A stretch of DNA of 64,000 nt from NCBI GenBank assembly GCA_037962975.1, contig CM075669.1:108144501-108208500 (forward strand). The letters run 5' to 3'. Origin of the DNA: Clitoria ternatea. Its lineage: Eukaryota; Streptophyta; Magnoliopsida; Fabales; Fabaceae. The first letter of the stretch is position 1; every line of letters starts with the position of its first letter. This document shows positions 46,742 through 59,594 of the stretch, one piece after another. The notes under the pieces are model-generated. The model saw nothing but the letters and a program-made list of their open reading frames with translations, searched no databases and was not told the DNA's origin. A program made the position numbers and the translations under genes.

Positions 46742-46830
46742 AAAACCAATGTAAATTCTAAGATCAACTACATCAGTTATTAACAGATGTAGAATTTGAT
46801 AAATTTTTTTAATGCTATAATCTTTTTGCA
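46742..46830. repeat. CACTA-like subterminal repeats, right part
   Basis: Begins AAAACCAATGTAAATT and continues the same motif types as 34440-34691, so the Tat element inserted inside this array. Confidence 0.45.
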
Positions 46831-47489
46831 CATCTTGTTTCCTAATTATAAGTTGGACATGCAACACATTATAGTGTAAATACTTGTCAATAATAGGAAA
46901 TAACAATCATATATATAACCAAACAAGTCTCTAGTATTGATACAAAATTTAATAATATAACAAAATTAAATTTTTAATGTCTTGAAATTGTCTTGCTGGT
47001 CCAATTCAACAACATTTCCATGATGACTTGCAAACCTAAATTATATGTTCAAAATCAAAATATTAATAAGAAATTGATAGTTTATGGTATTATAAATTCG
47101 TTCAAACACTTGAACTCCTCAAAGTGCCCTATATACAAACATTGACACTGTCATACATGACATAGAGTGCCCTACACATATACACATTATCACAGTACAC
47201 ATATTTATTCTCGGTTACTACTTGCAGATCATTTAAACACTCACACATTGACAATATCACACTTCACACATGGTTCCCTACACATAGACACATTATCACA
47301 CTACACACATATTCATTAACACATACACATTACCATACACTTTCACACTACCTGCACTTTTTCATAGTTGTGTAAATACAATTAAATATAGTTAGAGTTC
47401 AACAAGTGAATGGAAGAAAAATTCATACATAGACCATAATAACAAAAGCGAATAATATACCACTAGAAAATATGACTGGTTATCATAAG
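46831..47489. other. AT-rich DNA, CA-rich simple sequence
   Basis: No gene seen. From about 47150 to 47360 there are loose repeats of 'CACACATTATCACAC' type. Could be internal sequence of the CACTA-like element. Confidence 0.5.
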
Positions 47490-47494
47490 AAAAG

Positions 47495-48792
47495 TGTTAA
47501 GAAAAAGTCTGGATGAAAATATAATTTTAAGTCCCTTCAGACCAGACCCCAGATTTTATATATTCCTGAATTTGTTTATATCGTTCATCAAGTATTTTCT
47601 CTAAAAGAATAAAGTCTGTATTGTTTATAATGCTTTTTTGTGTCCCTAAGAAATTTCAGGATACAGATATTAGACTATGAAAACAAAGGGGGAGCATACA
47701 TGTTCTAAAAGTCTGGTAGAATAACAAAAGTCTGATGGAAGCATTCTAATTAAAGAACTTTTGTTTCAACATTCATAAATTCTATTTTGGTGATGCTTTG
47801 GGGGTAATGCTCTTATGATATTTGCGTGCTTATCACCAAAGAACATAAAAAACAAGATCAATATAAGCAGCAGCTGTTAGCGTACCTACCTCTGCATATT
47901 CTGATCACAATTAGAGATTATGTCAGAACATCTCAGAAAGCAACTTATTGCTCAATCAAGAATTAGTTTACGAATGGTTTGTGCATAGAAATGCATGGAA
48001 AACTATTTTCATGAAAATATTGAAGAAATGATCCAGACCTTTCTCAAGCCTAATTCATCTTCAAGGTCTGACAACAAGAAGCTTAAGGAAAAATACCTTC
48101 AAAGGATTTCCAACCTCTATATCTCCTTTCAAGAAGCAATAACAGTCATATCTTCCAGCTTCTATAAATACCAAGGAAGATTGAACATCAAAGACACGAG
48201 AAAATATAGAGAGAATCTCTTCAAGCTATTATTCAATCTCATCTAAGTTCTAAAATTTTCTTGTTCATTTCTTGTAAGATAAAGACCTTTATTATTTTGT
48301 TGTCTCTAGCAGACTCTAGTCCTGTGTCAAAAACTTAGTGTTCAAATTCAAGTTATTTATCACCTGTACTCTAAGTTCTGAAAACTTCTTTTCATTCATT
48401 CAATTTGTAAAATTCTGGTGTGTTACCAGAATGAGTTTATGTTGGAAAACACTTTGGCCTGAAGAGGCTTTCGAAAGAATACTTGGGTTGAGCCAGGAGT
48501 GGCTTGTTGAAAGAATACTTAGGATAAGTCAGAAGTGGCTAGTGTCAAGAATACTTATGGCACAGGTCTGGTGCTGTTATTGTAAAGGAGATTTTATAAT
48601 AGTGGAAATCCTTCAAGTTAGAAGGGATTGGATGTAGTTTCTGTGTTGGAAGTGAACCAGTATAAACTTTGTGTGTTTATCTCTCTCATTCATTGCTTGC
48701 TTGATTACTCGTTTTAATTTGGTTCAACTTTCCGCAAAAAAGAGTCTAAGACTTATTCAATCCCTCCTTCTAAGTCTGACTTTGAACCATCA
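47495..48792 (+). mobile_element. Solo LTR (family C), plus orientation
   Basis: 1298-bp TGTTAAGAAAAAG..GAACCATCA unit with a perfect AAAAG duplication (47490-47494, 48793-48797). TATA box at 48173-48180 (CTATAAATACC). Two copies of a ~37-bp repeat ('GAATACTT..GTGGCT') lie at 48477-48555. An 83-codon ORF (47995-48246) inside it shows no known motif. Confidence 0.9.
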
Positions 48793-48797
48793 AAAAG

Positions 48798-49731
48798 TTT
48801 ATTGAATATGTTAGAACTTAAAATGGAAAGATAGAATGAAAAAGGATGCGTAAAAGGAGGTATGTTTGTGAACTCAATATATTTAGCACCAGAAAATTTT
48901 ATTGCATAAAATTTTATCATCAGAAAAGTATATCTAGCATACCATGGCCTTTTTCAAGATATATCTTAACGAATAATTTATAGTCCACCTACATGAAGAA
49001 GATAGGTTGCCCAACATTTACGAACTACATCAATTTCATCTTGAGTGAATGGTTCTTTGTTGCTAAGAATTTGCATGTATATAATGTTAAAACATCTATT
49101 TTATAACGTAAAAGGTTAAATATAATTTAACCTTCAAATGAACACAATACTTGTCTCCAATTATCCTTAACCTTCCCAATATAACATTTAGCATATGCCT
49201 TATTACATAGTAACCATAACGATTCTTGTTAGAAGGTTGTTTATTGGACTGTAAAATTACAACCAAGTAAATGAACCATTAAATTCTTAGGACTTACCCT
49301 TGGGGTCAACCACTTAATTTTTTCTTTACAAAAGAGTGCTTGCCCCCCTAAAACATTACAAGCATTCATAGGTCTATAATACATAAAACCAACCAATAAG
49401 ACTAAGAAATAGTTTCAACTAACTAATAATTGAAAATTTTCCAAAAGGACTTATAAATTAATAATTCCCTTAAGGTTTCTATTTGGTTGTTGCCATAATG
49501 AGCACAAAAAAACCACCGCATTCTGTCTAGGACAAATAATGATAACCTGCTAATGATTCCCATAAAATTAGGACAAATATACATATGAAACTCTAAATTT
49601 GTAACTTGTACTTACGATTCATAATATGGAACCAAATAACATTGATATGAGTTTGTGGACATCCTATTTTGAATATATACCCGGATATGATCCACCTTGT
49701 TACCCATAATTTGAATGTACTCATACTCAAA
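48798..49731. other. Spacer between inverted solo LTRs
   Basis: About 0.93 kb of AT-rich DNA; no PBS or PPT beside either LTR and no coding frame, so it is target DNA, not retrotransposon interior. Confidence 0.6.
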
Positions 49732-49736
49732 GAAGC

Positions 49737-51070
49737 AGATGGTTCAGAGTTAGGCTTAGAAGGGGGTTGAATAAGTCTTAGACTCTTTTTCTTTGTAAAT
49801 TCTCTAATTAGAACAAACGTAAGTAATCAAATGATAAGAAAAGAAAATAAGACACAAAGAGTTTATACTGGTTCACTCCCAACACAAAAGCTACGTCCAG
49901 TCCCTTCCAACTTGAAGGATTTCCACTGTTGTAAAATCTCCTTTACAATGACAGCACCAGACTTGTGCTTCAAGTATTCTTTCACCAAGCAACTTTTGGC
50001 TTAACTCAAGTATTCTTTTTTCAACAAGCCACTTCTGGCTTAATCCAAGTATTCTTTCAACAAGCCACTTCTGGCTTAACCAAAGTATTCTTTTAAAAGC
50101 CTCTTCAGGCCAATGTGTTTCCCAACACTCAAACTAGTCCTGGTAACTTACCAAACTTATAGAATTAGTAAGAAGAGAAATGTTCTAAAAACTTAGTGTA
50201 CAAAAATGATAGACAAATTTTTAAGATCGAAAACTAAGTATTTTTGACACAAGACCAGAGTCTGCTGGAAGCAGAGCTAGAGAATAATGAGGGTCTTTAT
50301 CTTTTTACAAGAAAGTAAGGTAAAATTGAATGATAAAATTGAAGAGCTTTCTTCTTGGATGTTTTTCTCTCTTTGAAAGTTCAAACCTTCTTGATATTTA
50401 TAGAGGCTTGAAGGTGATAGACATTGACGTTTCTTGAGAGAAGATATATACGTTGGAAATCTTTTGAAGGTATTTTGCCATGAGCTTCTGGAGATCAGAC
50501 CTCGAAGTTGAATCCAAGCTTGAGAGAGAGGTCTGAATCATATTTCAATATTTTTATGAAAATAGTTTCTTATGTATTTCCATGCACAAAATATTTCGTG
50601 AGTGTATTCTAGATTAAGCGAGGGGTTATTTTCAAGGATGCCCAGGTGAGGTTTCTGACATGCGATCAGAGTTTGTAGAAGTAGGTACGCTGACATTTGC
50701 TACTCGTGTTGATTTTGTTCTTTTTATACTTTCATAATAAGCACGCAAATATGGTATGATCATTTCTTTCGAACCATCACCAAAATAGATTTTTGAACGT
50801 TGATGAAGAGTTCTTTATGCAAGATGCTTTCATCAGACTTCTGTTGTTCTACTAGACTTCTTAAAGAATGCGTCCGTTCCGCCTTAGTTTTTACAACTTA
50901 GTCTTCGTATCCTGAAATTGCTTTTGCACTAAGAGAAAATGTCACGAGCAGTCCAGACTTTATTCTTTTAGCGAAAATACTTGATGATCGATATAAGCAA
51001 ATCATAAAGTCTGGGGTCTAGTCCAACAATACTTAAAACTTATATTTTTTGTCCAGACTTTTTCTCAACA
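49737..51070 (-). mobile_element. Solo LTR (family C), minus orientation
   Basis: The reverse complement aligns with 47495-48792. A perfect GAAGC duplication flanks it (49732-49736, 51071-51075). In element sense it starts TGTTGAGAAAAAG at 51070 and ends GAACCATCT (CA mutated to CT). TATA at 50402-50395 on the minus strand. It has three copies of the ~37-bp repeat (49967-50085) against two in its partner. Confidence 0.9.
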
Positions 51071-51075
51071 GAAGC

Positions 51076-52565
51076 TATAGTCATTATTACGCGACCGGGA
51101 TCGTGGTGGGATGCAGACCCTAAAAAGAAATTAGGTTCCCGAATTCCTTCTGGAAACCATGGAGTTGCCACTAATGTTCTTAAGATAAAACATTAGAAAA
51201 ACCATAACCTAAGGTATTAGTCCTAAGTTGAGATTTTAAGTTCAGGAGTCTAATTACAGGTGGGGAACCCTAAATTGTTTAAGTTTTGAATAATCCTAAT
51301 AATTTGTGGTTTAAACTTCTTAAATATTTTTCATCGATTAATTGTTTAATTGATTTTATACCGAATTGATTAATTGTTATATTTGTTTAAAACAAAACCA
51401 TTTTTTAGGTGATTAATAGGACTTCTCGTCCAAATTAATCGGTCATCGCTTAAAAGAGTTATATATATACTTTTTTAATTATGGGATATATTTATTTTTT
51501 AAAAAATTAAGGTCCGTCAGGAGTAATTGCTCCCGCTCCTACGTATTCCCTATGTGAGAGGAGAAATCAAGGTTACATAGTTCTTGCTTTTATTATTAAA
51601 AAATGTAAAATAAATTAAAACGTTGAAATTTAAAAAACATTGATCAACAGAACGTCTCATCCAAATTGATCTTAAATATTGTATTATTTATTATTTTTTA
51701 AAAATGGACCTTAGGTTTATTTATATTTTTTAGACAAAAATAAGAAGAGAAAGTTAAAATCAATGAAAAAATAAAATAAAATAAAATAAAAGTGTCAAGT
51801 AAAAGGACAGAAAAGAGGAAAGAGATAAGTCTATGAAATAAATGATGGGATAAGTAGAAGAAAAGAAAAAAACCTAATAAATCAAAGCATAAAAATGAAA
51901 ATAATAAACAACAAAAGGCTAATAAATTAGAGCATAAAAAAGAAAACAATAAACAAAAAAAGGCTAATAAATTAGAGCATGAAAATGAAAACAATAAACA
52001 ACAAGAAACAAAAAAAACTTCTTTTCCAAGGCAAAGAGAAAATTTTAAAACTACCTCCAGATTCGATGGTGTCTCTTGAATCTTCTAAACTGAGACTCCC
52101 GTGGAAAAAAAACCTAATATTTTCTAATGTGGAAAATCGGTCAAAGCCGCAACCATACAGTATACTAAGAAATGGGCTATATCCACCCTTCCCCCAGGTG
52201 TTACAAGATGTTTATACAGTAACATAACAAGCATCCCCCATAAGAGTACTCAATGTGTGACTAAAAAAAAAGCTAGCAATTTAGATTTTAGCAACTCATA
52301 ACTCAATGTGGGGCTAAATCTAGTATACTTTTATCATCTCTTTTCTTTATTTTCTTCCCTCTTTTTTTTCTTTTTTTATTTCTCTTTTTGCTTTTCTTCT
52401 TCTTTTTTTTACCTGGACAAAAATGAGGGTGTTCACACTTTTTCCCTTAAAAACTAAATCCTATGTTGGATTAATTTTTTTCAAATGGCTCAGAAAAAAT
52501 TGGGTAGCAACAGCTTGCCCCTCTTTACCTATTCCTTACTTCATCGTAGTAAGGGGTAAGTAAAG
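51076..52565. other. AT-rich DNA with low-complexity tracts
   Basis: No gene seen. It includes a 45-bp tandem repeat (51870-52010), AAAAT and T/C-rich tracts (52330-52420), and text such as 'GGAAACCATGGAGTTGCCAC' and 'GCTTGCCCCTCTTTACC' that looks like parts of older LTR elements but could not be placed. Confidence 0.5.
51870..52010. repeat. 45-bp tandem repeat, three copies
   Basis: 'CTAATAAATTAGAGCAT' type units start at about 51873, 51918 and 51963. The antisense Leu/Phe-rich reading frame here is a product of the repeat. Confidence 0.75.
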
Positions 52566-52570
52566 ATTGC

Positions 52571-54063
52571 TGTTAGTCCTCAAATTTACAATAAATTTCT
52601 TAATAAAATTATGTTAAAAATAATAAAAATTAGTTTAATTTTTAAGAAATTTAGGTTTTAATTGTACTAAATGGAAGTTATTGGAAATTATCTGCCTTGA
52701 TCAATTTTCTCTAGTTTTGTAGTGAAAAATTAAAGAAATTCAAGAGAAAATTGAAGAACTGGAGAGCTGACACATAGCATCAACACCACATGTAGCTTGG
52801 GAACTTCTGATGCTGACACTACGCATCACAGCCACGTGTAGCGTCAGAAGCTACATGGACTCCACTTCCAGGTGGCCAAGCACTCAGCCAAAAGGGCTAA
52901 ATAATGGCCAATCTACTCATGCAAGCTGTCAAGCTGAATTGGGAAATAAGTGGAACCATTGTCTAGGCATTATGTAATTAAGAATTGCTTAATCATGGCC
53001 CTTAATCACGTGTTTAATAGAAGCTGAGTCAGGAACTTGACGTGTAGCGTCAGGACCCTTCCTCAGCCCTATAAATAGGCCATTCTCAAAGCATTCAAAG
53101 CATTCTATTATGCATTCAGAGCTTCTTTCCTCTCTTTTCACTCGAGTTTGGGTGTTCTTTTATGAGTTTGTAAATCTAGAGTAGTTATAGATACTTGAGA
53201 GTGTTGTGTAGTATTGTGAGCTTTTGTATCGTGAAGAGTTGCAATTATTTGTAACCTCTATAAGTGTTGTTTTCCCTTCTACCATATGTAACTAAATTAT
53301 TTATGTTGGAATTTCGTGAATCAATCTATTATATGATGTTGTGATTACAACCTTTGCATATTTATATTTCAATTTTTATTAGTGTGAACGTCAAACGGGA
53401 GAATGATTTTCATGCGCATTGAAACTTGTTTTATTAGTGTGAATGTCAAATGGGAGAATTATTATTTATGCCACATTAAGACCTGTTTTAATGAAAGTAA
53501 AAATTGAAATACCCTTAATATGCCAGTTACTAGGGATTGGTGATTATTGTTGCTATAAGGTCAGGACTTAATGCAAGTTTTTACTGAGAAAGCATCTGAG
53601 GGATCAGACTTTAATGTAATTATTTAGAATTTATATCACCAGGGATCAGTTATAATGACTTTAAGCTGCAATAACATGAACTTGATAATTAAATTTGTAT
53701 GTTTGTAATTATTTCATTATGTTTTAGTGTGACGACCCTAATTCCAACATAATTTGTCAATCTGTGTTTTTACCTCAAGTATCTGACCTATTCTAAATTA
53801 CATCTTAACTTTTTAGATAGATTATATATTTACCATCTTTTTACCACATGAACAAATCAATCATCAAATTCTGTGAATATTGTATAAGTTGTTTATAAAT
53901 CATTCTTTTGTTAATAAGTTTTCATAAATTTATCATAGAAATAAGAATTACTGTGAATTACTGGAACATTTAATCCTTGACGGAACGATATCTTTTGAAA
54001 ATTACAACTGATAAATTGGTGCGCTTGCCAATAAAAGACCCAACATTATTTTAGGGCCAAACA
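52571..54063 (+). repeat. 5' LTR of Athila-type element
   Basis: 1493 bp from TGTTAGTCCT to GGGCCAAACA. TATA box TATAAATA at 53070-53077. U3 has several 'CGTGTAGCGTCA' motifs (52834-52846, 53038-53053). Confidence 0.88.
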
Positions 54064-54070
54064 AGTTTTC

Positions 54071-54089
54071 TGGCACCGTTGTCGGGGAT
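54071..54089 (+). promoter_or_regulatory. Primer binding site of Athila-type element
   Basis: TGGCACCGTTGTCGGGGAT, close to the TGGCGCCGTTGCCGGGGA site used in Athila and Tat elements, seven bases from the LTR end. Confidence 0.8.
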
Positions 54090-54216
54090 TGAATTGTTTT
54101 AGTAAAATAGTAAATTTTTAATTACTATGGCAATTTTTTTTTACTTTTTACTTTTAATTATTTATTTACTTTATCTTCAATTATTTACTACACTAACTTT
54201 TCTGTTTAGTTTGTTT

Positions 54217-55785
54217 ATGCAAACTCGATCTTCTGCAGGGAAAGTGTTCTTTGATCCTGAGATCGAGAAGTTTGTAAAAAGACTCAAAGCTTTACAAACT
54301 AAAAAAAACAAACTACTTCTTCTTCAACATCATCTTCTTTTGAAAATTTTGAAAAATCTAATATGGTTGCTGAACAAAGAAGATCATTGGGACAGTTTGC
54401 TGCTATAAATGGACCACCCTGTGTTTTGGGGATGTACCAAGGACCTATTGTTGTGGTAGAGATTAAACCTACCACTCTTAATATTATTCAAAACAATCAA
54501 TTTGCTGGCTTAAATAATAAGGAACCTTATGAACATTTAACTATTTTTTATGAGTTATGCATTACAATTGGTTTCGAACCTAATCAAGAAGAATCTATTT
54601 ATATGCGACTATTTCCTTTTTCTTTGATTGGGAAAGCTAAAGAATTGTTTAAATCTTGTCCATCTGGTAGTTTTACAAATTGGTCCGATGTTGAAACAAA
54701 ATTTTTGGAAAGGTTTTATTCACCTTCAAAATATTTTGAAGCAATGACAACCATACATTCTTTTTCATAAAATCATGATGAATCACTTGCTGAAGCATAA
54801 GAAAGATTCAAAGCGCTTCTTAGGAAATGTCCAAACCATAATTTGGATGATGTTGGAAAGGTAAAAATCATTTATCATGGTTTATTGCCTCAGTTCAAGA
54901 TGATGTCAGATGCATGTGCAGGTGGTTCTTTAATGAACAAAACAGTTGAAGAGGCAATATCAATCATGGAGTCTATGTCAACTAGTGACTGTCAAGCAAA
55001 GCATGAAAGAAGTAATGCACCAAGGAAGCCAGGTATTCTTGAGTTCGGAGTGAATGATGCAGTTTTAGCTCAACAAAAATTGTTGACACACAACAAATGG
55101 AAGCAATAAGCAAACAATTGGAAAAACTTCAAATTGCTCAAGTATCATCACCACCCCCCGCTCAATTGAAACAATGTGTGCATTGCATGGGTGAACAACC
55201 ATGTGGTTACTGTGCCCCTCATGGAAATGATCAAAAACAAGCCAATTTTTTGATTCACCAAAGAATACCCTTAGGTACTTTTCCTATCAATCTTGGTAAT
55301 TCTTTTCCTAACAATTACCCGTAGGGTTGGCAGAATCAGAACTTTGGTTGGAAACAAGATGTTGGACCATCCAACAAACCTCCTAACAATCGATTTAAAC
55401 AACAACAACCATAATCTGATCAAACAGCAAGGCTAACTAGGATAGAGGAATCTATCCAACAATTGCTACAATATATGCAAACAATGAAGTCGCATGTAAA
55501 GCGTCGGATATGCAATTGGGACAGTTAGCAAAAAAAGTAGCTGACATGAAAAGCTCTGATTTTTCTACAAATACTCAAAATCCAAGAGAGCAATGTAAGG
55601 TTATTTTTACAAGAAGTGGTAAAGTTGTAGGAAGTGATTGTAAAGAAAATGAAAAAGAAGAAGAAAAAGAAAAAAATGACCAAGAAGAAGAAAAGAAAGA
55701 AAAAGAGAGTGAAGAAAAAAATGTTGATGAAATAAAAGATGAGGGAAAAGAAAAAGAAAATCAAAAAAATAAAAAATAAAAAAGT
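54217..55785 (+). pseudogene. Athila-type gag
   Basis: Likely start at 54217 (MQTRSSAGKVFFD); the longer upstream ORF with a Leu/Phe-rich N-terminus is read from leader DNA. Frameshift near 54360 leads to 'GPPCVLGMYQGPIVVVEIK' and the gag domain ('EPYEHLTIFYELCITIGFEP', 'MRLFPFSLIGKAKELFKSCP', 'WSDVETKFLERFYSPSKYFEA'). Stops at 54768 and 54798 and a frame change at 55090 follow. The C-terminal part has Cys/His clusters ('CVHCMGEQPCGYC') and a Lys/Glu-rich tract (55640-55777) ending in TAA. Confidence 0.85.
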
Positions 55786-56484
55786 CAGTATTTGGGTCAG
55801 ACACCTCCAGTCAAGGATCTACCTTATCCACATGCACCATTAAGAAAGGATAAGGAAAAAAAGTACAAAAGATTCCTTGAAATTTTCAAGCAGTTACACA
55901 TAAACATCACATTTTCTAAGGCACTGGAACAGATGCCAACTTATGCAAAGTTTATGAAAGAATTGCTTACCAAAAAGAGGAGGTATAATGAGGAAATTGT
56001 TGAACTTGAAGCAGGTTACAGTGCTATTTTACAATATAACATGTCAAAAAAATCAAAAGACCCTAGAAGTTTCACCATTCCCGTCTCATTGGAGGTGTTA
56101 AATATTGGGAAGGCCTTGTTAGACTTAGGGGCTAGTATTAATCTAATGCCTCTAAGCATGATGAAGCGTATTAGTGATCTCGATCCACGAAGAACAAAAA
56201 TGACTTTGTAATTAGATGATAGATCAATCAAGAGACCTTACGGTATTGTGGAAGATGTACTTGTAAAAGTTGACAAATTCTACTTCCCTGTTGACTTTGT
56301 GGTTTTAGACATGGAAGAGGATACTGAAGTCCCCCTGATCCTGGGAAGACCATTTATGAAGACTGCTAGGGTGCTTATTATTGTAGATAATGGAAAACTA
56401 GCAGTAAGAGTACATGATGAAAAGGTGAACTTTGATGTTTTCAAAGCCATGAAACATCCCATTTCAAAATAAGACTGTTTTAAA
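55786..56484 (+). pseudogene. Athila-type aspartic protease
   Basis: Active-site block 'GKALLDLGASINLMP' near 56107-56151 (DLG in place of DSG/DTG, usual in Athila) and 'VPLILGRPFMKTARVLI' near 56327. Stops at 56209 and 56470 (TAA) interrupt an otherwise continuous frame shared with gag's tail and RT. Confidence 0.87.
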
Positions 56485-58377
56485 GTGGATGTTCTTGATG
56501 AAGTTTGCCTTTCCATATCCAAAGGTATGTCAATTTCTGACCCTCTAAATAAGTTATTGACTAACTCTGTGGAATGTTTGAGTGAAGAAGAGGAGAGACA
56601 GGTGGACAAGTATCTTGAAGACTTTGATCAAGGGAAAGAAATTTCCCCTGAATCAAGAAAGATTGAAGAAATCCAAGAAGTTCCTGTTGAAGAAATCCAG
56701 AGGCCTGAACTAAAAGTGCTACCTTCCAACCTAAAATACATCTTTCTAAAAGAAGGTAATCTAAAACCAGTAATTATTAGCAACTTGTTAAGTGAAACAG
56801 AAGAAGAAAAACTGGTAAAAGTGTTGAAAAGAAATCAAGAAGAAATCAGATGGACACTTGAAGATCTGAAAGGTATAAGTCCGTCATACTGCATGCATAA
56901 GATTTTGTTGGAAAATGATTTTAAACCTATTGCTCAACCTCAAAGGCGCCTCAATCTAACCATGAAAGAGGTAACCAAAAAGGAGATTTTGAAATTGTTG
57001 AAACCAGGTATTATCTATCCCATTTCTGATAGTGCATGGGTAAGTCTTGTACAAGTTATTCAAAAAAAAAGTGGTATGACAGTGATTGTAAATGATAAAA
57101 ATGAACTAATCCCAACAAGAACTGTCACCAGTTGGAGATTGTGTATTGATATAGAAAATTAAATCAAGCAACAAGAAAAGATCATTCCACTCCCTTTTAT
57201 GGATATAATGCTTGAAAGATTATCTGGACAGGCTTACTATTGTTTTCTTAATTGATACTCTAGATACAATCAAATTTTTGTTGACCCTCTTGATCAGGAA
57301 AAGACCGCTTTTACATGTCCTTTTGGCATATTTGCTTATAGAATGATGCCATTCAGATTGTGTAATGCACCTGTTACTTTTCAGATATGCATGTTTGCTA
57401 TTTTTGTAGATCTAATTAAAAAGAGCATTGAGATTTTCATGGATGATTTCTCAGTCTTTGGGAATTTATTTGAATCATGTCTAACCAACTTGGACACCAT
57501 ACGAAGATGGTGTATTGAAACAAATTTGGTGCTAAATTGGGAGAAATGTCACTTTATGATGAAAGAATGTATTGTACTTGGTCACAAGATTTCTTCTAGA
57601 GGTATTGAAGTGGACCAAGCCAAGATTGAGGTAATCTCTAAACTCCCACCCCCTATAAATGTAAAAGGTATTAGAAGTTTCTTAGGACATGCTAGATTCT
57701 ATAGAAGGTTTATTCAAGACTTTTTAAAAATTGGTAAACCTTTAACAAATCTTCTAAATAAAGATGTTGAATTCAAGTTTGATGAAGCATGTCTTAAAGC
57801 TTTTAATTCCTTGAAAGAAAAATTGGTTTCTACCCTTGTAATTGTTGCTCCTAATTGGAATTTACCCTTTGAACTTATGTGCGATGCAAGTGATTATGCT
57901 GTGGGAGAAGTTTTAGGTCAAAGATATGAAAAAGTTTTTAGGGTTATACACTATGCTAGTAAAGTTTTAAATGAAAATCAAATAAATTATGCAACTACTG
58001 AAAAAGAATTACTAGCCATAGTATATGCCTTAGAAAAATTTAGATCATTCTTGATTGGATAAAAATTAGTCGTTTTTACTGATCATGCGACAATCAAGTA
58101 CCTTTTGACCAAAACTGATTCTAAACCTTGGTTAGTCCGATGGATTCTGCTCCTTCAGGAATATGATCTTGAAATCAAACATAAAAAGGGTAGTGAAAAT
58201 ATGGTCGCTGACCATCTTTCTAGATTGATGAATAATGAGGTTACTACCAAAGAAAAAGACATTATGGAAGAATTCCCTAATGAAAAACTTTTTGAAATAA
58301 CAAAGCGGCCATGGTTTCCTGATATGACCAATTTTAAAGCAGCAGGAATTCTTCCAAATGATTTAACTTGGCAATAA
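56485..58377 (+). pseudogene. Athila-type reverse transcriptase and RNase H
   Basis: One frame with stops at 57160, 57253 and 58060. Blocks: 'SWRLCIDIEN', 'QEKTAFTCPFGIFAYRMMPF', catalytic box FMDD (in 'EIFMDDFSVFG', near 57436), 'GHKISSRGIEVDQAKIE', 'FYRRFIQDF'; RNase H 'FELMCDASDYAVG', 'YATTEKELLAIVYAL', 'FTDHATIKYLL' and 'ENMVADHLSRL'. A single RNase H domain, unlike the Tat element. Confidence 0.9.
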
Positions 58378-59594
58378 AGAAATTTTTTTTCAAAGATGCA
58401 AAATATTTTGTTTCGGATGACCCTCATCTATTCAAAGTTGGTGTGGACAATTTGCTACGTTGTTGTGTACCTGATTGGGAAATGAAAGATGTGTTGTGGC
58501 ATTGCCACAAATCACCTTATGGAGGACATTTTAATGGTGAGAGGACTGCTGCAAAAATTCTTCAATCAGGTTTGTATTGGCCCTCCATTTTTAAGGATTC
58601 TCACTTATTTGTGCAAGTTTGTGATAACTACCAAAGAACAGGTAATGTCAATAGAAGGCAAGAAATGTCTCTCACAAACATTCAGGAAGTTGAGGTATTT
58701 GATTGTTGGCGTATTGATTTCATGGGACCCTTCCCTTATTCTTAATTCAATCAATATATCCTTTTGGTAGTTGATTATGTTTCAAAATGGGTAGAAGCAA
58801 TCGCTTCACCTAATACTGACACCAAAACTGTAGTGAATTTCTTGAAGAAAAACACTTTTTACAGGTTTGGAACACCAAGAACCTTGATTAGTGATGAAGG
58901 ATCACACTTTTGTAACAAAGTTCTTCAGAAGGTGTTACAACATTATGGAGTGAGACATAAGGTGGCCATAACATATCATCCACAAACCAATGGACAGGCT
59001 AAGATTTCAAATCGTGAAGTGAAAAGAATTTTGGAAAAGACTGTGTCTTCCTCCAGAAAGGATTGGTTACAAAAGCTTGATGATGCACTTTGGGCATACA
59101 GAACTGCTTCCAAAACCCCTGTTGGCCTTTCCCCTTTCCAAATGGTCTATGGAAAAACATGTCATCTTCCAATAGAGATAGAACATAAAGCATATTGGGC
59201 CTTAAAATTCCTTAACTTTGATCCAAACGCGGTAGCTGACAAAAGAAAGTTGCAGTTACTTGAGTTAGAGGAAATGAGAAACAATGCTTATGAGTCATCT
59301 AGAAGTTACAAAAATAAGGTGAAAGCTTACCATGACAAGAAAATTAAAAATAGACATTTCACACCAGGTCAGCAAGTTTTATTGTTTAATTCAAGATTAA
59401 GACTATTTCTTGGTAAATTAAAATCTAAGTGGTCAGGCCTATTTATGATTAAGGAAGTTAAATCATATGGAGCAGTTGAGATTGAAGATCCAACTTCCAA
59501 AAGAAGTTGGATGGTTAATGGGCAAAGATTAAAACCTTATCTAGGTGGTGAGATCAATAGACTCACTACCATTTGTTATTTGACTAATCTGTGA
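58368..59594 (+). pseudogene. Athila-type integrase
   Basis: Enters a new frame through a slip at an eight-T run (58381-58391). HHCC region 'HCHKSPYGGHFNGERTAAKI' with the second half degraded (CDNYQR in place of CDxCQR). Core Asp in 'WRIDFMGPFPYS', TAA at 58743, second Asp in 'LISDEGSHFCNK', and the Glu position reads 'NGQAKISNREVK', so the catalytic Glu (normally QAE) appears as Lys. The C-terminal chromatin-side region ('KWSGLFMIKEVKSYGAVEI') is intact to the TGA at 59592. Confidence 0.9.

Noticed and set aside
47995..48246. 83-codon ORF as a host gene
   Set aside because: It lies wholly inside a solo LTR around its start region and shows no recognisable domain.
47473..51083. One large foldback transposon with 1.3-kb terminal inverted repeats
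   Set aside because: Each arm has its own TG..CA-type ends, TATA box and perfect 5-bp duplication (AAAAG and GAAGC), so they are two separate solo LTRs.
51698..51994. Leu/Phe-rich membrane-like ORF on the minus strand
   Set aside because: It is the antisense reading of a 45-bp tandem repeat and A-rich DNA.
54127..54216. Leu/Phe-rich N-terminal extension of the Athila-type gag as a signal peptide
   Set aside because: Leader DNA is T-rich, which gives Phe/Leu codons; the conserved gag start is better placed at 54217.
55525..55804. Phe/Leu-rich minus-strand ORFs
   Set aside because: Antisense of the Lys/Glu-rich gag tail.
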